Shown here: positions 25,096 through 34,426 of the stretch, one piece after another
How the letters are laid out: every line of letters begins with the position of its first letter
How positions within the stretch are numbered: the stretch's first letter is position 1
Assembly (NCBI GenBank): GCA_964604165.1
Contig: CAZRYF010000013.1
Coordinates: forward strand, 1 to 64,000
Source: JAYZDK01 sp964604165
Lineage (GTDB): Bacteria > Myxococcota_A > UBA796 > CAJQPC01
DNA length: 64,000 nucleotides
Reading direction: 5' to 3'
Translations under genes and position numbers: made by a program
Notes under the pieces: model-generated
Told to the model about the DNA's origin: nothing
Databases searched by the model: none
The model's input: only the letters and a program-made list of their open reading frames with translations

Positions 25096-26461
25096 GGGTC
25101 TCCCGGTCGAAGGGGACGGAAGCACCGGCTCCGCGCTGGTCCGGGTGCACCTGGATCTGGGAGAGGAAGATCCCTTCACCCTGTTGCGGGGACGGGCGCC
25201 GGCGCCCGAGGTCTTTGCGTGGAGTGACCCCCGGGAGGACCGCTGCTTTGTGGCAATGGGTCTTGCAGACGCGGCCTTGCTCGAAGGCCCAAGGCGGTTT
25301 CAACAGGCGGCGACCGCCTGGGGTGAGTGGTCTGCAGCCCTGCGCATCCTGGAGGCGGACGACACCCCTTTGGCACTGGGAGGGTTTGCCTTTGCTGCCA
25401 GGCCTCGTGGGGAGACCTGGTCAGGGTGGCCCGATGGTTTTCTTTGGGTTCCGCGCTTGCTGGTTCAGCGGCGAAAAAGCCGAACCACGGCGGTTTTTAC
25501 CGCGCGCGTTGATCGGGGCGACACCCGTCCCATCCTGGAGAACTTCGAGGACTGTCTCCTGTGGCTTGGGGCGCTGTCCAACAAGGTCCGGATTGAGAAG
25601 ACTCTCTGTCTTCCCTCGGAGGATGCTGGAGGGATCGATCACCTGGATCGCTGGCAAAAGCAGGTGGGGGACGCGCTGCGCTCCGTGGCAGATGGCGTCT
25701 TGCAGAAGGTGGTGCTGGCTCGCCAGGTGGACTGGAGAGCGCCGGCGGGGACCCGCTTTGACGCAGGGGCCACGGCCATTGCCTTGAGGGACCAGCAGCC
25801 GGACTGTACGGTGTTCCTGGTGGAGGGGCCGGGAGAAGGGGCCTTTGTGGGAGCTTCTCCCGAGGAGCTTGTGCGGCTCTCCGGGGGAGCGGTTCGGACG
25901 GTGGCCCTTGCGGGTACGGCGCGACGACTGGCGGGAGAGGCGGAGGATGCCCTGGCACGCAAGACGCTGCTCTCCAGCGAGAAGGATCGGGAAGAACATC
26001 GGCTGGTGGCCCAGGCCCTCCGGGAGTCGCTGGCCCCGCTTTCTTCGGAGCTCTCAGAAGACGAGACACCCGAGCTGGCGAGCTTTGCAGATGTTCACCA
26101 CCTGCGCACTGGATTCCAGGCCAGCCTCAAGGAGGGGGCGTGCTTGTTTGACCTGGTGGAGGGACTTCACCCGACGCCGGCGGTGGGGGGGCTGCCAAGC
26201 CGCGCGGCGCTCGCGTGGATCGAGTCCCACGAAGTCCGGGATCGGGGCTGGTATGCCGCGCCGGTGGGGTGGTTGAATGCCCAGGGGGAAGGGGTGTTCA
26301 TGGTGGCGATCCGGTCGGCGCTCTTGCAGGGGGAGAGCGCCACGGCGTTTGCGGGCTGTGGTCTCGTGTCGGCCTCGGACCCGGACCAGGAGTGGAACGA
26401 GTCCCTGGCCAAGTTCCACACGGTTCGCCAGGGGATCGTGCACCGTACGGACGAGGCGTGA
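25088..26461 (+). CDS. menF: isochorismate synthase
   Basis: 457 residues. The chorismate-binding C-terminal domain shows KVVLARQVDW, FVGASPEELVRLSGGAV, AGTARR, then DREEHRLVAQALRESL, LRTGFQASL, LHPTPAVGGLP and RDRGWYAAPVGW, the pattern of MenF/EntC enzymes that convert chorismate to isochorismate. The start ATG at 25088 overlaps the menG stop by eight bases, and the TGA overlaps the GTG of menD. Anthranilate or salicylate synthase are excluded mainly by context and the PTPAVGG motif. Confidence 0.93.
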   Translation: MLEGLPVEGDGSTGSALVRVHLDLGEEDPFTLLRGRAPAPEVFAWSDPREDRCFVAMGLADAALLEGPRRFQQAATAWGEWSAALRILEADDTPLALGGFAFAARPRGETWSGWPDGFLWVPRLLVQRRKSRTTAVFTARVDRGDTRPILENFEDCLLWLGALSNKVRIEKTLCLPSEDAGGIDHLDRWQKQVGDALRSVADGVLQKVVLARQVDWRAPAGTRFDAGATAIALRDQQPDCTVFLVEGPGEGAFVGASPEELVRLSGGAVRTVALAGTARRLAGEAEDALARKTLLSSEKDREEHRLVAQALRESLAPLSSELSEDETPELASFADVHHLRTGFQASLKEGACLFDLVEGLHPTPAVGGLPSRAALAWIESHEVRDRGWYAAPVGWLNAQGEGVFMVAIRSALLQGESATAFAGCGLVSASDPDQEWNESLAKFHTVRQGIVHRTDEA

Positions 26462-28209
26462 CCACCGCGGCTGGGAACGCGCGCCATGCGAACGCTCTGG
26501 TGGAGGCGCTCGTGGGGCTGGGGGTGCGCCATGCGGTGCTCTCACCTGGAGCCCGGAACACCCCCCTGGTGATGGCCTTCCACGCCCTGCGGGAGAAGGT
26601 CCAGCTGCATTCGGTCCTGGATGAACGATCCGCTGGGTTTGTGGGCCTGGGCCTGGCACGGGCCAGCGGAGCGCCGGTGGCCTTGTCCTGTACCTCCGGG
26701 ACGGCGGGGGCCCACTGGTTGCCTGCGATGATCGAGGCTTCCGAGTCCGGTCTTCCCCTGGTGGCCATTACGGCAGATCGCCCCACTGAGCTTCACGACT
26801 GCGGGGCTCCCCAGACCCTGAACCAAGCTCGGTTCTTTGGCGACCACGTACGGGCTTTTCATGACCTTGGAGAGCCGGCTCCAGAGATCACCCCCCGCTG
26901 GTTGGCCCGCATCGCAGCTCAGGCGGTGGATGCCGCCACGGGCGCTGCACCGGGTCCCGTGCACCTGAATGTGCGCTTTCGCAAGCCTTTGTGGGAGCCC
27001 GGCTTGGAGTCGGTGGTGCACCTGGATGGCGCCCCAGGGACCCCGCGGGTGGTTCGATCGAGGCCTCGCCTCGCCGATGCGGAGCTGGATTCCCTGGCAG
27101 AAGAATTCTCGTCCGTGGAACGCGGCGTGATCGTCTGCGGCGTGCGGGATGGGGTGGGGGTGCTGGAAAGCGATGGCTTTGCCTCGGCCCTGGCTCGCCT
27201 CTCCCGGAAGCTTGGGTGGCCCGTGTTCGCGGAGCCGGGCTCGAACGTGCGCTTTGGACCTCTCGAGAGCACCTGTCGTGTGGAGGGGGGGGACGCCCTG
27301 CTGCGAAATCCGGAAGCGGCGGCTGCTCTCCAGCCGGAGAGGGTGCTTCGTTTCGGGCGCAGTCCGGTCTCAAGCGTTCTGTCCGGTTGGTTGACGCGCC
27401 AGGCTCCGGATCGGGTGATCGCGGTCAATGAGACCGGCGCCTGGTTGGATGCGGAGCGAAACCTTGGTCGACTCTTTGTGGCGGAAGATGCGAGTTTCTG
27501 CGACAGCCTCGCAGGCCGGCTGCCGCAGCGGTCCAGCCACTGGTGGCAGGAGTGGAGCGACCTCTCTGAGCGGGTTGGATCTGTGGTTGAACGGTCCACC
27601 CGGGAGCCTGGTTGGGCGGGGCACGTGGTGCGGAGTCTCGTGGAAGGACTCCCGGGGGGCTCCTTGCTCCATGTGGCAAGCAGCATGGCGGTGCGGGATC
27701 TGGACTCCTTTGGCCCCCCCACGGACAAGAGATTATTTGTGTCATGTAATCGGGGGGCAAATGGGATTGATGGGACCCTCTCCACGGCGCTCGGACAGGG
27801 GCTTGCATGGAAGCAGGGACCGGTGGGGGTGCTCCTTGGAGACCTGGCCTTTCTCCACGATGCAGGTGCGTTGCGCTCCTTGAAAAACGCATCCGTCTCC
27901 ATGCCCATTGTGGTGGTTGACAATGGTGGCGGGGGCATCTTCGAGTACCTCCCCATGGAGGCCTCGGAGGCGTTTGAGCCCTGGTTCTTGACGCCCCAGA
28001 ATGCGGATATCCCCGCGCTTGTGAAGGCCGCTGGCCTCCCGTGCACAAGCTACCCCCGGGGCGAGGGGCTGTCGGATGCGTTGTCCTCCATGGGCCCTGG
28101 TCCCCAGGTGCTATACGTGCCGGTGGATCGCGCGCTGGATCGAGCGCGGCATGTGCAGTTCTGGAGCGATGTGGCGGCCTTGGCGATGCCTATGATCGCC
28201 AAGGGGTAG
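26458..28209 (+). CDS. menD: SEPHCHC synthase (MenD, thiamine diphosphate enzyme)
   Basis: 583 residues with the three-domain layout of ThDP enzymes. N-terminal PYR domain: LSPGARNTPLVMAF, DERSAGFVGLGLA and SCTSGTAGAHWLPAMIEA, all MenD-specific, plus ITADRPTELHDCGAPQT. C-terminal PP domain: GDLAFLHDAGAL and VVVDNGGGGIFEYLP for ThDP/Mg binding. It condenses isochorismate with 2-oxoglutarate. The GTG start overlaps the menF stop (GTGA). The long frame upstream of this start is a shadow of menF. Confidence 0.95.
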   Translation: MTTAAGNARHANALVEALVGLGVRHAVLSPGARNTPLVMAFHALREKVQLHSVLDERSAGFVGLGLARASGAPVALSCTSGTAGAHWLPAMIEASESGLPLVAITADRPTELHDCGAPQTLNQARFFGDHVRAFHDLGEPAPEITPRWLARIAAQAVDAATGAAPGPVHLNVRFRKPLWEPGLESVVHLDGAPGTPRVVRSRPRLADAELDSLAEEFSSVERGVIVCGVRDGVGVLESDGFASALARLSRKLGWPVFAEPGSNVRFGPLESTCRVEGGDALLRNPEAAAALQPERVLRFGRSPVSSVLSGWLTRQAPDRVIAVNETGAWLDAERNLGRLFVAEDASFCDSLAGRLPQRSSHWWQEWSDLSERVGSVVERSTREPGWAGHVVRSLVEGLPGGSLLHVASSMAVRDLDSFGPPTDKRLFVSCNRGANGIDGTLSTALGQGLAWKQGPVGVLLGDLAFLHDAGALRSLKNASVSMPIVVVDNGGGGIFEYLPMEASEAFEPWFLTPQNADIPALVKAAGLPCTSYPRGEGLSDALSSMGPGPQVLYVPVDRALDRARHVQFWSDVAALAMPMIAKG

Positions 28210-28215
28210 AGACAG

Positions 28216-29100
28216 GTGGAACGCCCCTCTCCTGCCCGTGCCTGGTGGTTGGCCCTACGTCCCGCCACACTCTGGGCCGGGGCGGTGCCGGTGGGGGTGG
28301 GGGCTGCCGTGGCCGTGCAAGCGGGCGTGTTTGCCTTGTGGCCGGCCCTGGCCGCGCTCCTGGGGGCCCTGTTGATCCAAGTGGGCTGCAACCTCGCCAA
28401 TGACACCTTCGACTTTGCCCGGGGGGCTGACACGCCGGACAGGCTGGGGCCGGCCCGGGCCACGCAGAAGGGCTGGCTCACCCCGGCGCAGGTGGCCAGG
28501 GGGGCGGGCGTTTCCCTGTTCCTGGCCCTGCTTGTGGGCGTGTACCTGGTGGCGGTGGGGGGATGGCCCATTCTGTGGGTGGGGGTGGCCAGCTTGATCT
28601 CGGCGGTGGCGTACACAGGTGGACCCTTTCCACTGGGGTACCACGGCTTGGGGGACCTCTTCGTGCTGGTGTTTTTCGGGTTTGTGGCGGTGTGTGGGAC
28701 GGTCTGGGTCCAAGGCCTGGTGGTTCCCCAGGCTGCCCTCTACGCGGCACTGCCGGTGGGGTCGCTGGCCACGGCGATCTTGGTGGTGAACAACCTTCGT
28801 GATCGGCACACGGATGCGGTGGCGGGCAAGAGAACGCTAGCGGTGCGCCTGGGTGTGCGAGCCACCCGGCTGGAGTACGTTCTTTTACTGGCGGCTGCCT
28901 TTGCCTCGTTGCCGCTTGGGTGGGCCCTTGGAGACCTTCATCCGGGCTGGATGCTGCCACTTCTGTGTCTCCCCCTGGCCCGGCGGGAAATTCGTGGGGT
29001 CCTTGGACGAGATGGGGCAGCGCTGAACGCGCACCTGGCAGGGACCGCCAGGTTGGAGCTTGTGTTCGGGCTTCTTCTCGCCCTGGGGATGAACCTGTGA
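28216..29100 (+). CDS. menA: 1,4-dihydroxy-2-naphthoate polyprenyltransferase
   Basis: 294-residue UbiA-superfamily membrane prenyltransferase with about eight helices. The first Asp-rich motif is NLANDTFDFARGADTPDR and the second VVNNLRDRHTDAVAGKRTLA, both typical of MenA. It attaches the polyprenyl chain to DHNA in the inner membrane. The start is a GTG six bases after the menD stop. Helices such as WWLALRPATLWAGAVPVGVG at the N-terminus match the family. Confidence 0.93.
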   Translation: MERPSPARAWWLALRPATLWAGAVPVGVGAAVAVQAGVFALWPALAALLGALLIQVGCNLANDTFDFARGADTPDRLGPARATQKGWLTPAQVARGAGVSLFLALLVGVYLVAVGGWPILWVGVASLISAVAYTGGPFPLGYHGLGDLFVLVFFGFVAVCGTVWVQGLVVPQAALYAALPVGSLATAILVVNNLRDRHTDAVAGKRTLAVRLGVRATRLEYVLLLAAAFASLPLGWALGDLHPGWMLPLLCLPLARREIRGVLGRDGAALNAHLAGTARLELVFGLLLALGMNL

Positions 29101-30119
29101 GCGGATTGAGCGTCGCTCTTCGCCACTGGTCCTCTCCGTTGGTCCATCCGCTAAAGACCGGGTGGGGGACGGTGTCCCATCGAGAAGGGTGGTGGGTCAC
29201 CCTCCGGGACCCAGAGGGACGCGCGGGGGTTGGGGAGCTGGCGCCCCTGCCCGGTTTCTCAAGAGAGCGCCCCGAGGAGGCTCGACAGGCGGTGGAATGT
29301 GTCGATTCAGCCCGGCTGGATCTCGCCTCTCCCGTGGAGTCTCTGATTGGCCTGGACTTGCCGGCTGCTGCTTCCCACGGAATCGAGCAGGCGCTGTGGG
29401 ATCTCCTGGGGCAACAGGAGGGACACACGGTCTGCGCACTTTTGGGGGGTGAAGAGGCGTCGAGTATCTCCGTTTCTCGTCTTGTTCGGGATGCCCAAGA
29501 GGCAGCGTCGGCGGTGAAGGCCGGATGCGGCTGCCTGAAGCTCAAGGTGGGTGCAGCTCCCTTGGGGGAGGACGTGGAGAGAGCTGCAGGGGTGCGCCAG
29601 GCGGTGGGGGGCGGGGTTGCCATTCGCCTGGATGCAAATGGCGCCTGGTCGCTGGAACAGGCAAGAGAGGCGCTGGATGGGTTTGCCTTTCTGGACATTG
29701 AGCTGGTGGAGCAGCCCCTCGCTACGTTGGCATCCCCTGGGGATTGGGCCTTGTTGCGGGGGGCGAGGATTCCATTGGCGGTGGACGAGTCCTTGCCGGT
29801 GACCCCGGACCTGGATGGGCTCTTGGATGTGGTGGATGTGGTGGTACTCAAGCCCATGTTGCTGGGGGGGCTCCTGCCGACCGTGCAGCTGGGACGGCGT
29901 GCCATGGCGGCCGGGTGCAAGGTGGTGGTGACCTCTTTGTTGGAGTCCGGCGTGGGACGTCACGGGGCTCTTCATGTGGCGGCAGCCTTGAAGGGGGAGA
30001 AGCTGCTGGCCTGCGGGTTGGACACTGGCGGCTTGCTCCAGCGGGATCCTTGTAGGGGTCCCGTGGTGAGAGAGGGGAAGATGACCGTATCGGGGCCGGG
30101 TTTGGGGTTGCCGAGATGA
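29097..30119 (+). CDS. menC: o-succinylbenzoate synthase
   Basis: 340 residues of the enolase superfamily. Catalytic and metal residues are visible in order: KLKVG (KxK base), RLDANGAW (Asp ligand), ELVEQPL (Glu ligand), AVDESL (Asp ligand) and VVLKPM (second Lys). It dehydrates SHCHC to o-succinylbenzoate. GTG start overlaps the menA stop (GTGA); its own stop overlaps the menE ATG. Dipeptide epimerases share this fold, but the operon context settles the call. Confidence 0.92.
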   Translation: MSGLSVALRHWSSPLVHPLKTGWGTVSHREGWWVTLRDPEGRAGVGELAPLPGFSRERPEEARQAVECVDSARLDLASPVESLIGLDLPAAASHGIEQALWDLLGQQEGHTVCALLGGEEASSISVSRLVRDAQEAASAVKAGCGCLKLKVGAAPLGEDVERAAGVRQAVGGGVAIRLDANGAWSLEQAREALDGFAFLDIELVEQPLATLASPGDWALLRGARIPLAVDESLPVTPDLDGLLDVVDVVVLKPMLLGGLLPTVQLGRRAMAAGCKVVVTSLLESGVGRHGALHVAAALKGEKLLACGLDTGGLLQRDPCRGPVVREGKMTVSGPGLGLPR

Positions 30120-31456
30120 GCGCTCTTCTTCCTCCCCTGGTGGCAGCGGCTCGCGCCCGTCCGGAGGCCTTGGCTCTTCGCTTTGGTGGAGAGACGCTGA
30201 CCTACGAGGAGCTTCGAGCGGCTGCCGCTGAGGGAGCGGGGACCCTGGCGTCCATGGGGCTAGGGCCGGGCAGTCGCGTGGCCCTTGTGGGGGCGCCCTC
30301 CCTGGAGTGGGTCAAGACCTTCCATGCGGTGGGGTGGTTGGGCGCCATTGCGCAGCCTGTGTCCCACAAGCTTCCAAAGCCGGCGTTGGACGACTTGCTG
30401 AGCCGGTTTGCACCGGATCGGGTGTTGGTGGGGGAGGCGTTGGCCTTGGCGCCCAGCGATCCGCAGCCGGTGCGGCTGTGGCCGGCCTCAGAGACGCGCA
30501 TCGAGCTGGCAAGCTCTGGCACGGGCGGACAGCCAAAGCGGGTCTCTCTGGACGGTCGGCAGATCTTTTTCAGCGCTGTGGCCTCCGCCTTGCGCTTGGG
30601 ACACTCTCCTGGCGATGTCTGGCTCGACTGCCTTCCGCTGCACCATGTCGGCGGCCTCTCCATTCTCTTGCGGTGTGCCTGGTATGGCACATGCGTGGCC
30701 TTGCACGATGGGTTTGATGTGACACAGGTTCGGGATGGAATTCACTCGGGTGGTGTGTCCCAGGTTTCTCTCGTGCCGACCCAGCTGGAGCGGCTCCTGG
30801 AACATGGGCTGCAGACCCACGAGAACCTCCGCTTTCTCCTGGTGGGAGGGGCGCCCCCGTCCAGGTCTCTCCTGGAGAACTGCGCAACCCGCGATCTGCC
30901 GGTGGCGATATCCTGGGGCATGACCGAGACCGCCTCCCAAGTGGCCACTCGACTTCCTGGGGATCTCGCCCCCTTGTCGGCAGGCTGTCCACCCTTGTCC
31001 TTTGTGGAGTTGGAGGTGGAGGGGGGGGCGCTGGTGGTGAGCGGCCCACTGGCACCGGGAGGCAGGATTCGCACCTCGGATGCGGGCTGGGTTCGCGGGG
31101 GTCGGGTGGGGGTGACGGGGCGTGTGGATGACATCATCCTCTCCGGGGGGGAGAACGTGGATCCCCTCTCCATCGAACAGGCCCTGAGCGCCCACCCGGG
31201 GGTGCGGGAGGTGTTGGTGGTGGGACGAGACGATGCCCAGTGGGGCCAGAGGCCTGTGGCCTGGCTGGTGGCGGCTGGGGATCTGCAGCCGGGTTCCTCC
31301 GAGCTGACGGAATGGTGTCGGGAGAGGCTGCCGGCCTTTGCGGTTCCGGATGCTTTTCGCTGGTGTGATGCTCTGCCCAGAACCGATCTGGGCAAGCCGT
31401 CACGTGCCCGGGTCCGAGAACTCGAGGCCAGCCTTTCGAAGAGCGGGTGCGAATGA
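30116..31456 (+). CDS. menE: o-succinylbenzoate-CoA ligase
   Basis: 446-residue ANL-family ligase, close to MenE length. Adenylation motifs: LASSGTGGQPKRVSLDG (P-loop), SWGMTETASQVATRL (A5), DAGWVRGGRVGVTGRVDDI (A7-A8) and DLGKPSRARV with the catalytic Lys. It activates o-succinylbenzoate to the CoA ester used by MenB. It closes the operon; the last 57 bases lie opposite the 3' end of the thioesterase gene. menB, the next step, is not found in the window. Confidence 0.92.
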   Translation: MSALLPPLVAAARARPEALALRFGGETLTYEELRAAAAEGAGTLASMGLGPGSRVALVGAPSLEWVKTFHAVGWLGAIAQPVSHKLPKPALDDLLSRFAPDRVLVGEALALAPSDPQPVRLWPASETRIELASSGTGGQPKRVSLDGRQIFFSAVASALRLGHSPGDVWLDCLPLHHVGGLSILLRCAWYGTCVALHDGFDVTQVRDGIHSGGVSQVSLVPTQLERLLEHGLQTHENLRFLLVGGAPPSRSLLENCATRDLPVAISWGMTETASQVATRLPGDLAPLSAGCPPLSFVELEVEGGALVVSGPLAPGGRIRTSDAGWVRGGRVGVTGRVDDIILSGGENVDPLSIEQALSAHPGVREVLVVGRDDAQWGQRPVAWLVAAGDLQPGSSELTEWCRERLPAFAVPDAFRWCDALPRTDLGKPSRARVRELEASLSKSGCE

Positions 31457-31828
31457 CGCCGGAACCGAGCGTGCACGAAAGGTGGTTGTGTCCAGGAACG
31501 CATGGGTCAGGCGCACAAGGACCCGGTGGACGCCGTCTTCCCCGTCCACTGAGTAGGAGAAGGTTACCGAGCTGTTTCCGAGTCGCGCTACCGTCACGGT
31601 GATCAACACGGTCTCCCCCAGCCTCAAAGGGGCTGCGTAGTCGGCTTCCGACCGCACCACTGGCATGCCCCACCCTTCCTCGTTGATGACAAATCCAAGG
31701 GGAATTCCTCCGGTCGCCAGCAGAACCTCAAAGGCTTCGTGGCACATTTCGTAGACCCGGGAGAAAAATGCAATCCCGGCGCTGTCCACGTGGGCGAAAC
31801 GGATGGTGTAGGGGTGTTGAAAGCTCAT
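31400..31828 (-). CDS. hotdog acyl-CoA thioesterase, DHNA-CoA thioesterase-like
   Basis: 142 residues of the 4HBT hotdog family. The start RFAHVDSAGIAFFSRVYEMC carries the catalytic Asp followed by the Gly of the conserved turn, and CHEAFEVLL and PVVRSEADYAAPLRLGE follow. These resemble the cyanobacterial/plant DHNA-CoA thioesterases (compare 'DTDAAGVVYFAQLLSICHEAYE'). It is the last gene of the minus-strand megasynthase operon (ATGA overlap with the PPTase gene) and its 3' end overlaps menE. It may hydrolyse DHNA-CoA for menaquinone, release the megasynthase product, or both. Confidence 0.75.
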   Translation of the reverse strand: MSFQHPYTIRFAHVDSAGIAFFSRVYEMCHEAFEVLLATGGIPLGFVINEEGWGMPVVRSEADYAAPLRLGETVLITVTVARLGNSSVTFSYSVDGEDGVHRVLVRLTHAFLDTTTFRARSVPASFAPALRKAGLEFSDPGT

Positions 31829-32502
31829 GGGGTTGGGGTAACCCAGCGGACGTTGGGCACCACCTTGCCCGCGTGCGTTTCTTGAGCAGGCATGGCGAGG
31901 GTTGTCACCTGGTCCTCAGGGCTGGCCACCCGCTCTACGTCCCAGGACCTGCCCGAGGGAGAGACGAGCCGCCACGGCCCTGGGCCGGCCAGGACGGCGG
32001 AGGCATCCAGGGCAGCCAGTTCGGCGGCGATCCCACACCCTTCCGCCTTGAGTACGGCCTCCTTTGCGGTCCAAAGAGCCAGGAACGTGCGAGGGTCTGC
32101 CCACGAGCTATCCTGCTCATTTGGGTGAAAAAAACGTCTCGCCAGGGCCTCCCCATCGGGAATCTCTCGGACACGCTCCACGTCAATTCCCAAGGCGCTC
32201 ACCGCTGCACTTGCCATCCACCAGGCGTTGCCGCAGTGGGAGGTGCTGAAGGCCCTTGTGGAGTCGGGCATCTGTGGTTGACCGGTCAGGGAGTGGGTCC
32301 AGTGGACTTTGTCTGGCGGGCAACCCAGGAGAGGAGCCAACAAGCCCCGGGTCAGGCGCCTTCGACGCTTCAGGCGTTCTGCCAGAAGAGGGGTGACCAT
32401 GGCGGCTGCCTCGGGCAAGTCTGTGGGTCGTGACCAGGCTGTGGGAAGAGGGGTGTCCTCATCCAGATTCGCTGACCAAATCCGGACCGCATCTCCCGTC
32501 AC
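31825..32502 (-). CDS. 4'-phosphopantetheinyl transferase (Sfp type)
   Basis: 225 residues from a GTG at 32502 with AGGAGG upstream. Signature motifs are ALGIDVERVREI (Mg-binding Asp), RRFFHPNEQ and LWTAKEAVLKAEGCG, the WxxKEAxxK block of Sfp-type enzymes; STSHCGN is the nearby substrate loop. It should convert the apo carrier domains of the adjacent megasynthase to the holo form with CoA. The GTG overlaps the upstream stop and the stop overlaps the thioesterase ATG. A longer frame upstream is antisense or shadow to the acyltransferase gene and not used. Confidence 0.9.
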   Translation of the reverse strand: MTGDAVRIWSANLDEDTPLPTAWSRPTDLPEAAAMVTPLLAERLKRRRRLTRGLLAPLLGCPPDKVHWTHSLTGQPQMPDSTRAFSTSHCGNAWWMASAAVSALGIDVERVREIPDGEALARRFFHPNEQDSSWADPRTFLALWTAKEAVLKAEGCGIAAELAALDASAVLAGPGPWRLVSPSGRSWDVERVASPEDQVTTLAMPAQETHAGKVVPNVRWVTPTP

Positions 32503-33284
32503 GGGTTCTCCTCCTGCAGCAGCTCGCCGCTCTCCACCCACCGCTGAAGAGTACGTGCGGCCGAGAGCATCTCCTGTCCATCTACGATGAAGTGATCGCA
32601 GATCATTCCTACCCCCAGGAGGCGGCGGATCTCTACTTTGCCGTGTCGAGCGACTGGTTTTCGCTCCACGAACCCAGGAAAAAATGCGACAGCCGTGTTG
32701 GCGTAGGCGTGAAAGCTGATCGGTCCTTTTCCGACACCTGCCACTGGAGAAATGCCGTAGGTTCCGTAGAGGTTTGAGTAAAAGGAGGGGCTGCTTCGGG
32801 TGCGCCAGCTGACGAGGCGGAGGATCCACGGGGGCAAGGAACGAAGTCGATCCACCCGTTGAAAGTCAGGCAGGTCCGACAGGGGCGCCGTGCGGGCATG
32901 CCGTAGGGTTCTCTGAATCTGCTCCATTGTGAGGTTGTTTACGTGTCTAAGCAGAAGGGGGTACAACGCCTTCTCTCCCTGGTCGTTCCTTCGTTGGACA
33001 ATGACCGTGCAATGGATGGAGTTGAACTGCACAAGTCGTTTTCGGAACCCACTGTGGAAGAGGTGGCGATTCAGGCCTGGGTACTCCTCAAGAAGTCTTG
33101 CTGTGGCCAGAATCAGGTAGGCAGTGAGACCTACCCGGCGACCGCCTCGGCGTGCAGATCGCAAAGCCTCCAAAGTGTCGGTGACGTCGTACTCCCAGCC
33201 GGTGGAAACCGGTGCATGGAAGCGCTGGGATCGACGCACAAGGGAGTAGATGATCTCCCGTTCGCCAAACCTGGTCTCCTTCAT
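32499..33284 (-). CDS. stand-alone CoA-dependent acyltransferase (E2/CAT catalytic fold)
   Basis: 261 residues matching only the catalytic domain of 2-oxoacid dehydrogenase E2 enzymes, which is related to chloramphenicol acetyltransferase. The active-site block is CDHFIVDGQEMLSAARTL (HxxxDG; His and Asp present). No lipoyl or E1/E3-binding domain precedes it, so it is not part of a dehydrogenase complex. In this operon it could move the finished acyl chain onto an alcohol, amine or CoA acceptor (inference). ATG start overlaps the upstream acyl-CoA dehydrogenase stop. Confidence 0.8.
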   Translation of the reverse strand: MKETRFGEREIIYSLVRRSQRFHAPVSTGWEYDVTDTLEALRSARRGGRRVGLTAYLILATARLLEEYPGLNRHLFHSGFRKRLVQFNSIHCTVIVQRRNDQGEKALYPLLLRHVNNLTMEQIQRTLRHARTAPLSDLPDFQRVDRLRSLPPWILRLVSWRTRSSPSFYSNLYGTYGISPVAGVGKGPISFHAYANTAVAFFPGFVERKPVARHGKVEIRRLLGVGMICDHFIVDGQEMLSAARTLQRWVESGELLQEENP

Positions 33285-34426
33285 GCGCCCCCCTCGCCGT
33301 ACGTGGCCAGCAGCTCTCGAAACATGCGTCGTTCCAGTACCTCGGTGCTTCCCTCGTAGATCGTGGTCTGACGCGCATCCCGGAACCGCTTCTGAATGGG
33401 GTAGTCCCCGCGAATTCCGCGCCAGCCCATGAGTTGCACCACCGTGTGGGTGGCGTCCTCGGCGAGTTTGGAGGAGAGCAGCTTGGCGATAATGGCTTGG
33501 CGGGAAAACGGTTGGCCAGCATCCAGCCGGCGGGTCGCATCATGAAGCACCGCGCGGGCGGCCTCCAGGCGGGCAAAAAGCGCCCCCAGTTGCATTTGCA
33601 CATGGGAGAGCTCGAACAGGCGCCCCCCGTGCACCTCCCTTTCCTGGATCCAGGGCAGGGCCACGTTCAACGCCCCTTGCACCAGCCCGAGAATGATCGC
33701 CCCGCCCCCCACACGCATGGTGTCCAGAGAGGGAAGCAGCAGGTCAATGCCGGACCCAAGGGCGCCGATCCGGTTCTCGTCTCCCACCTCCACTTGAAAG
33801 GAGATGGGCGGCGTGGGAAGGGCTCGGAACCCCAGCTTGTCCGGGTTTTCTCCCACCTTGACGCCGTCGCCTCGAGGCACGGCAAAGAACGTGGGTCCCA
33901 GGGAGCGCCCTCCATCAAGCGCCTGGGCCAGCACCAGGTACAGGGTGGCGTGGGTGCCGTTTCCCACCATGCACTTCTCTCCCTCCAGTACCCATCCGCT
34001 TTCTGTGCGCCGTGCGGTGGTTTGAATCTCCAACAGGTTGGAACCACTGGAGTCTGGCTCTGTCATGCAGAGAGAAGCCTGTTTCCCGTCCTGGATGGTT
34101 GTCGCAACAAGTCGCTCCATCTGTTCCGTTGTCCCCCCCCGGAGAAGCGGCACCAGGGAGCCGTGGTTGAAACCGAGACTAAAGGCAATGGGGGCACAGG
34201 TCGCGGCCAGGATCTCCCCTGCCTCCACCAGCTCCATAAAGGGCTGCCCCTGACCTCCAAGGTGCTCTGGCAGGCTTCGGTTCACCAGTCCCTGTCGGAA
34301 AGCGGCTGCGTGGACAGACTCGGCAAACCGGTTCTCCCGATCGTAACGGTCCGTCTCGGGGGCCATGACTTCTCGGGCAAAGCGCTGGCATCTTGTCTTG
34401 AAGTCTTTGGGTTCCACTCGGGTCAT
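33281..34426 (-). CDS. acyl-CoA (acyl-ACP) dehydrogenase
   Basis: 381-residue flavoprotein of the acyl-CoA dehydrogenase family. Seen: ASLCMTEPDSSGSNLLEIQT (FAD/substrate strand), GEKCMVGNGTHA, and the C-terminal TTIYEGSTEVLERRMF with the catalytic Glu and FAD contact. It introduces an alpha,beta double bond. Lying between the megasynthase and the acyltransferase genes with ATGA overlaps on both sides, it probably desaturates the chain while bound to a carrier domain, as in several lipopeptide pathways; ordinary beta-oxidation is less likely in this context. Confidence 0.9.
   Translation of the reverse strand: MTRVEPKDFKTRCQRFAREVMAPETDRYDRENRFAESVHAAAFRQGLVNRSLPEHLGGQGQPFMELVEAGEILAATCAPIAFSLGFNHGSLVPLLRGGTTEQMERLVATTIQDGKQASLCMTEPDSSGSNLLEIQTTARRTESGWVLEGEKCMVGNGTHATLYLVLAQALDGGRSLGPTFFAVPRGDGVKVGENPDKLGFRALPTPPISFQVEVGDENRIGALGSGIDLLLPSLDTMRVGGGAIILGLVQGALNVALPWIQEREVHGGRLFELSHVQMQLGALFARLEAARAVLHDATRRLDAGQPFSRQAIIAKLLSSKLAEDATHTVVQLMGWRGIRGDYPIQKRFRDARQTTIYEGSTEVLERRMFRELLATYGEGGA

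Noticed and set aside
28478..29920. 480-codon minus-strand open frame
   Set aside because: Antisense to menA and menC, both of which have intact catalytic motifs.
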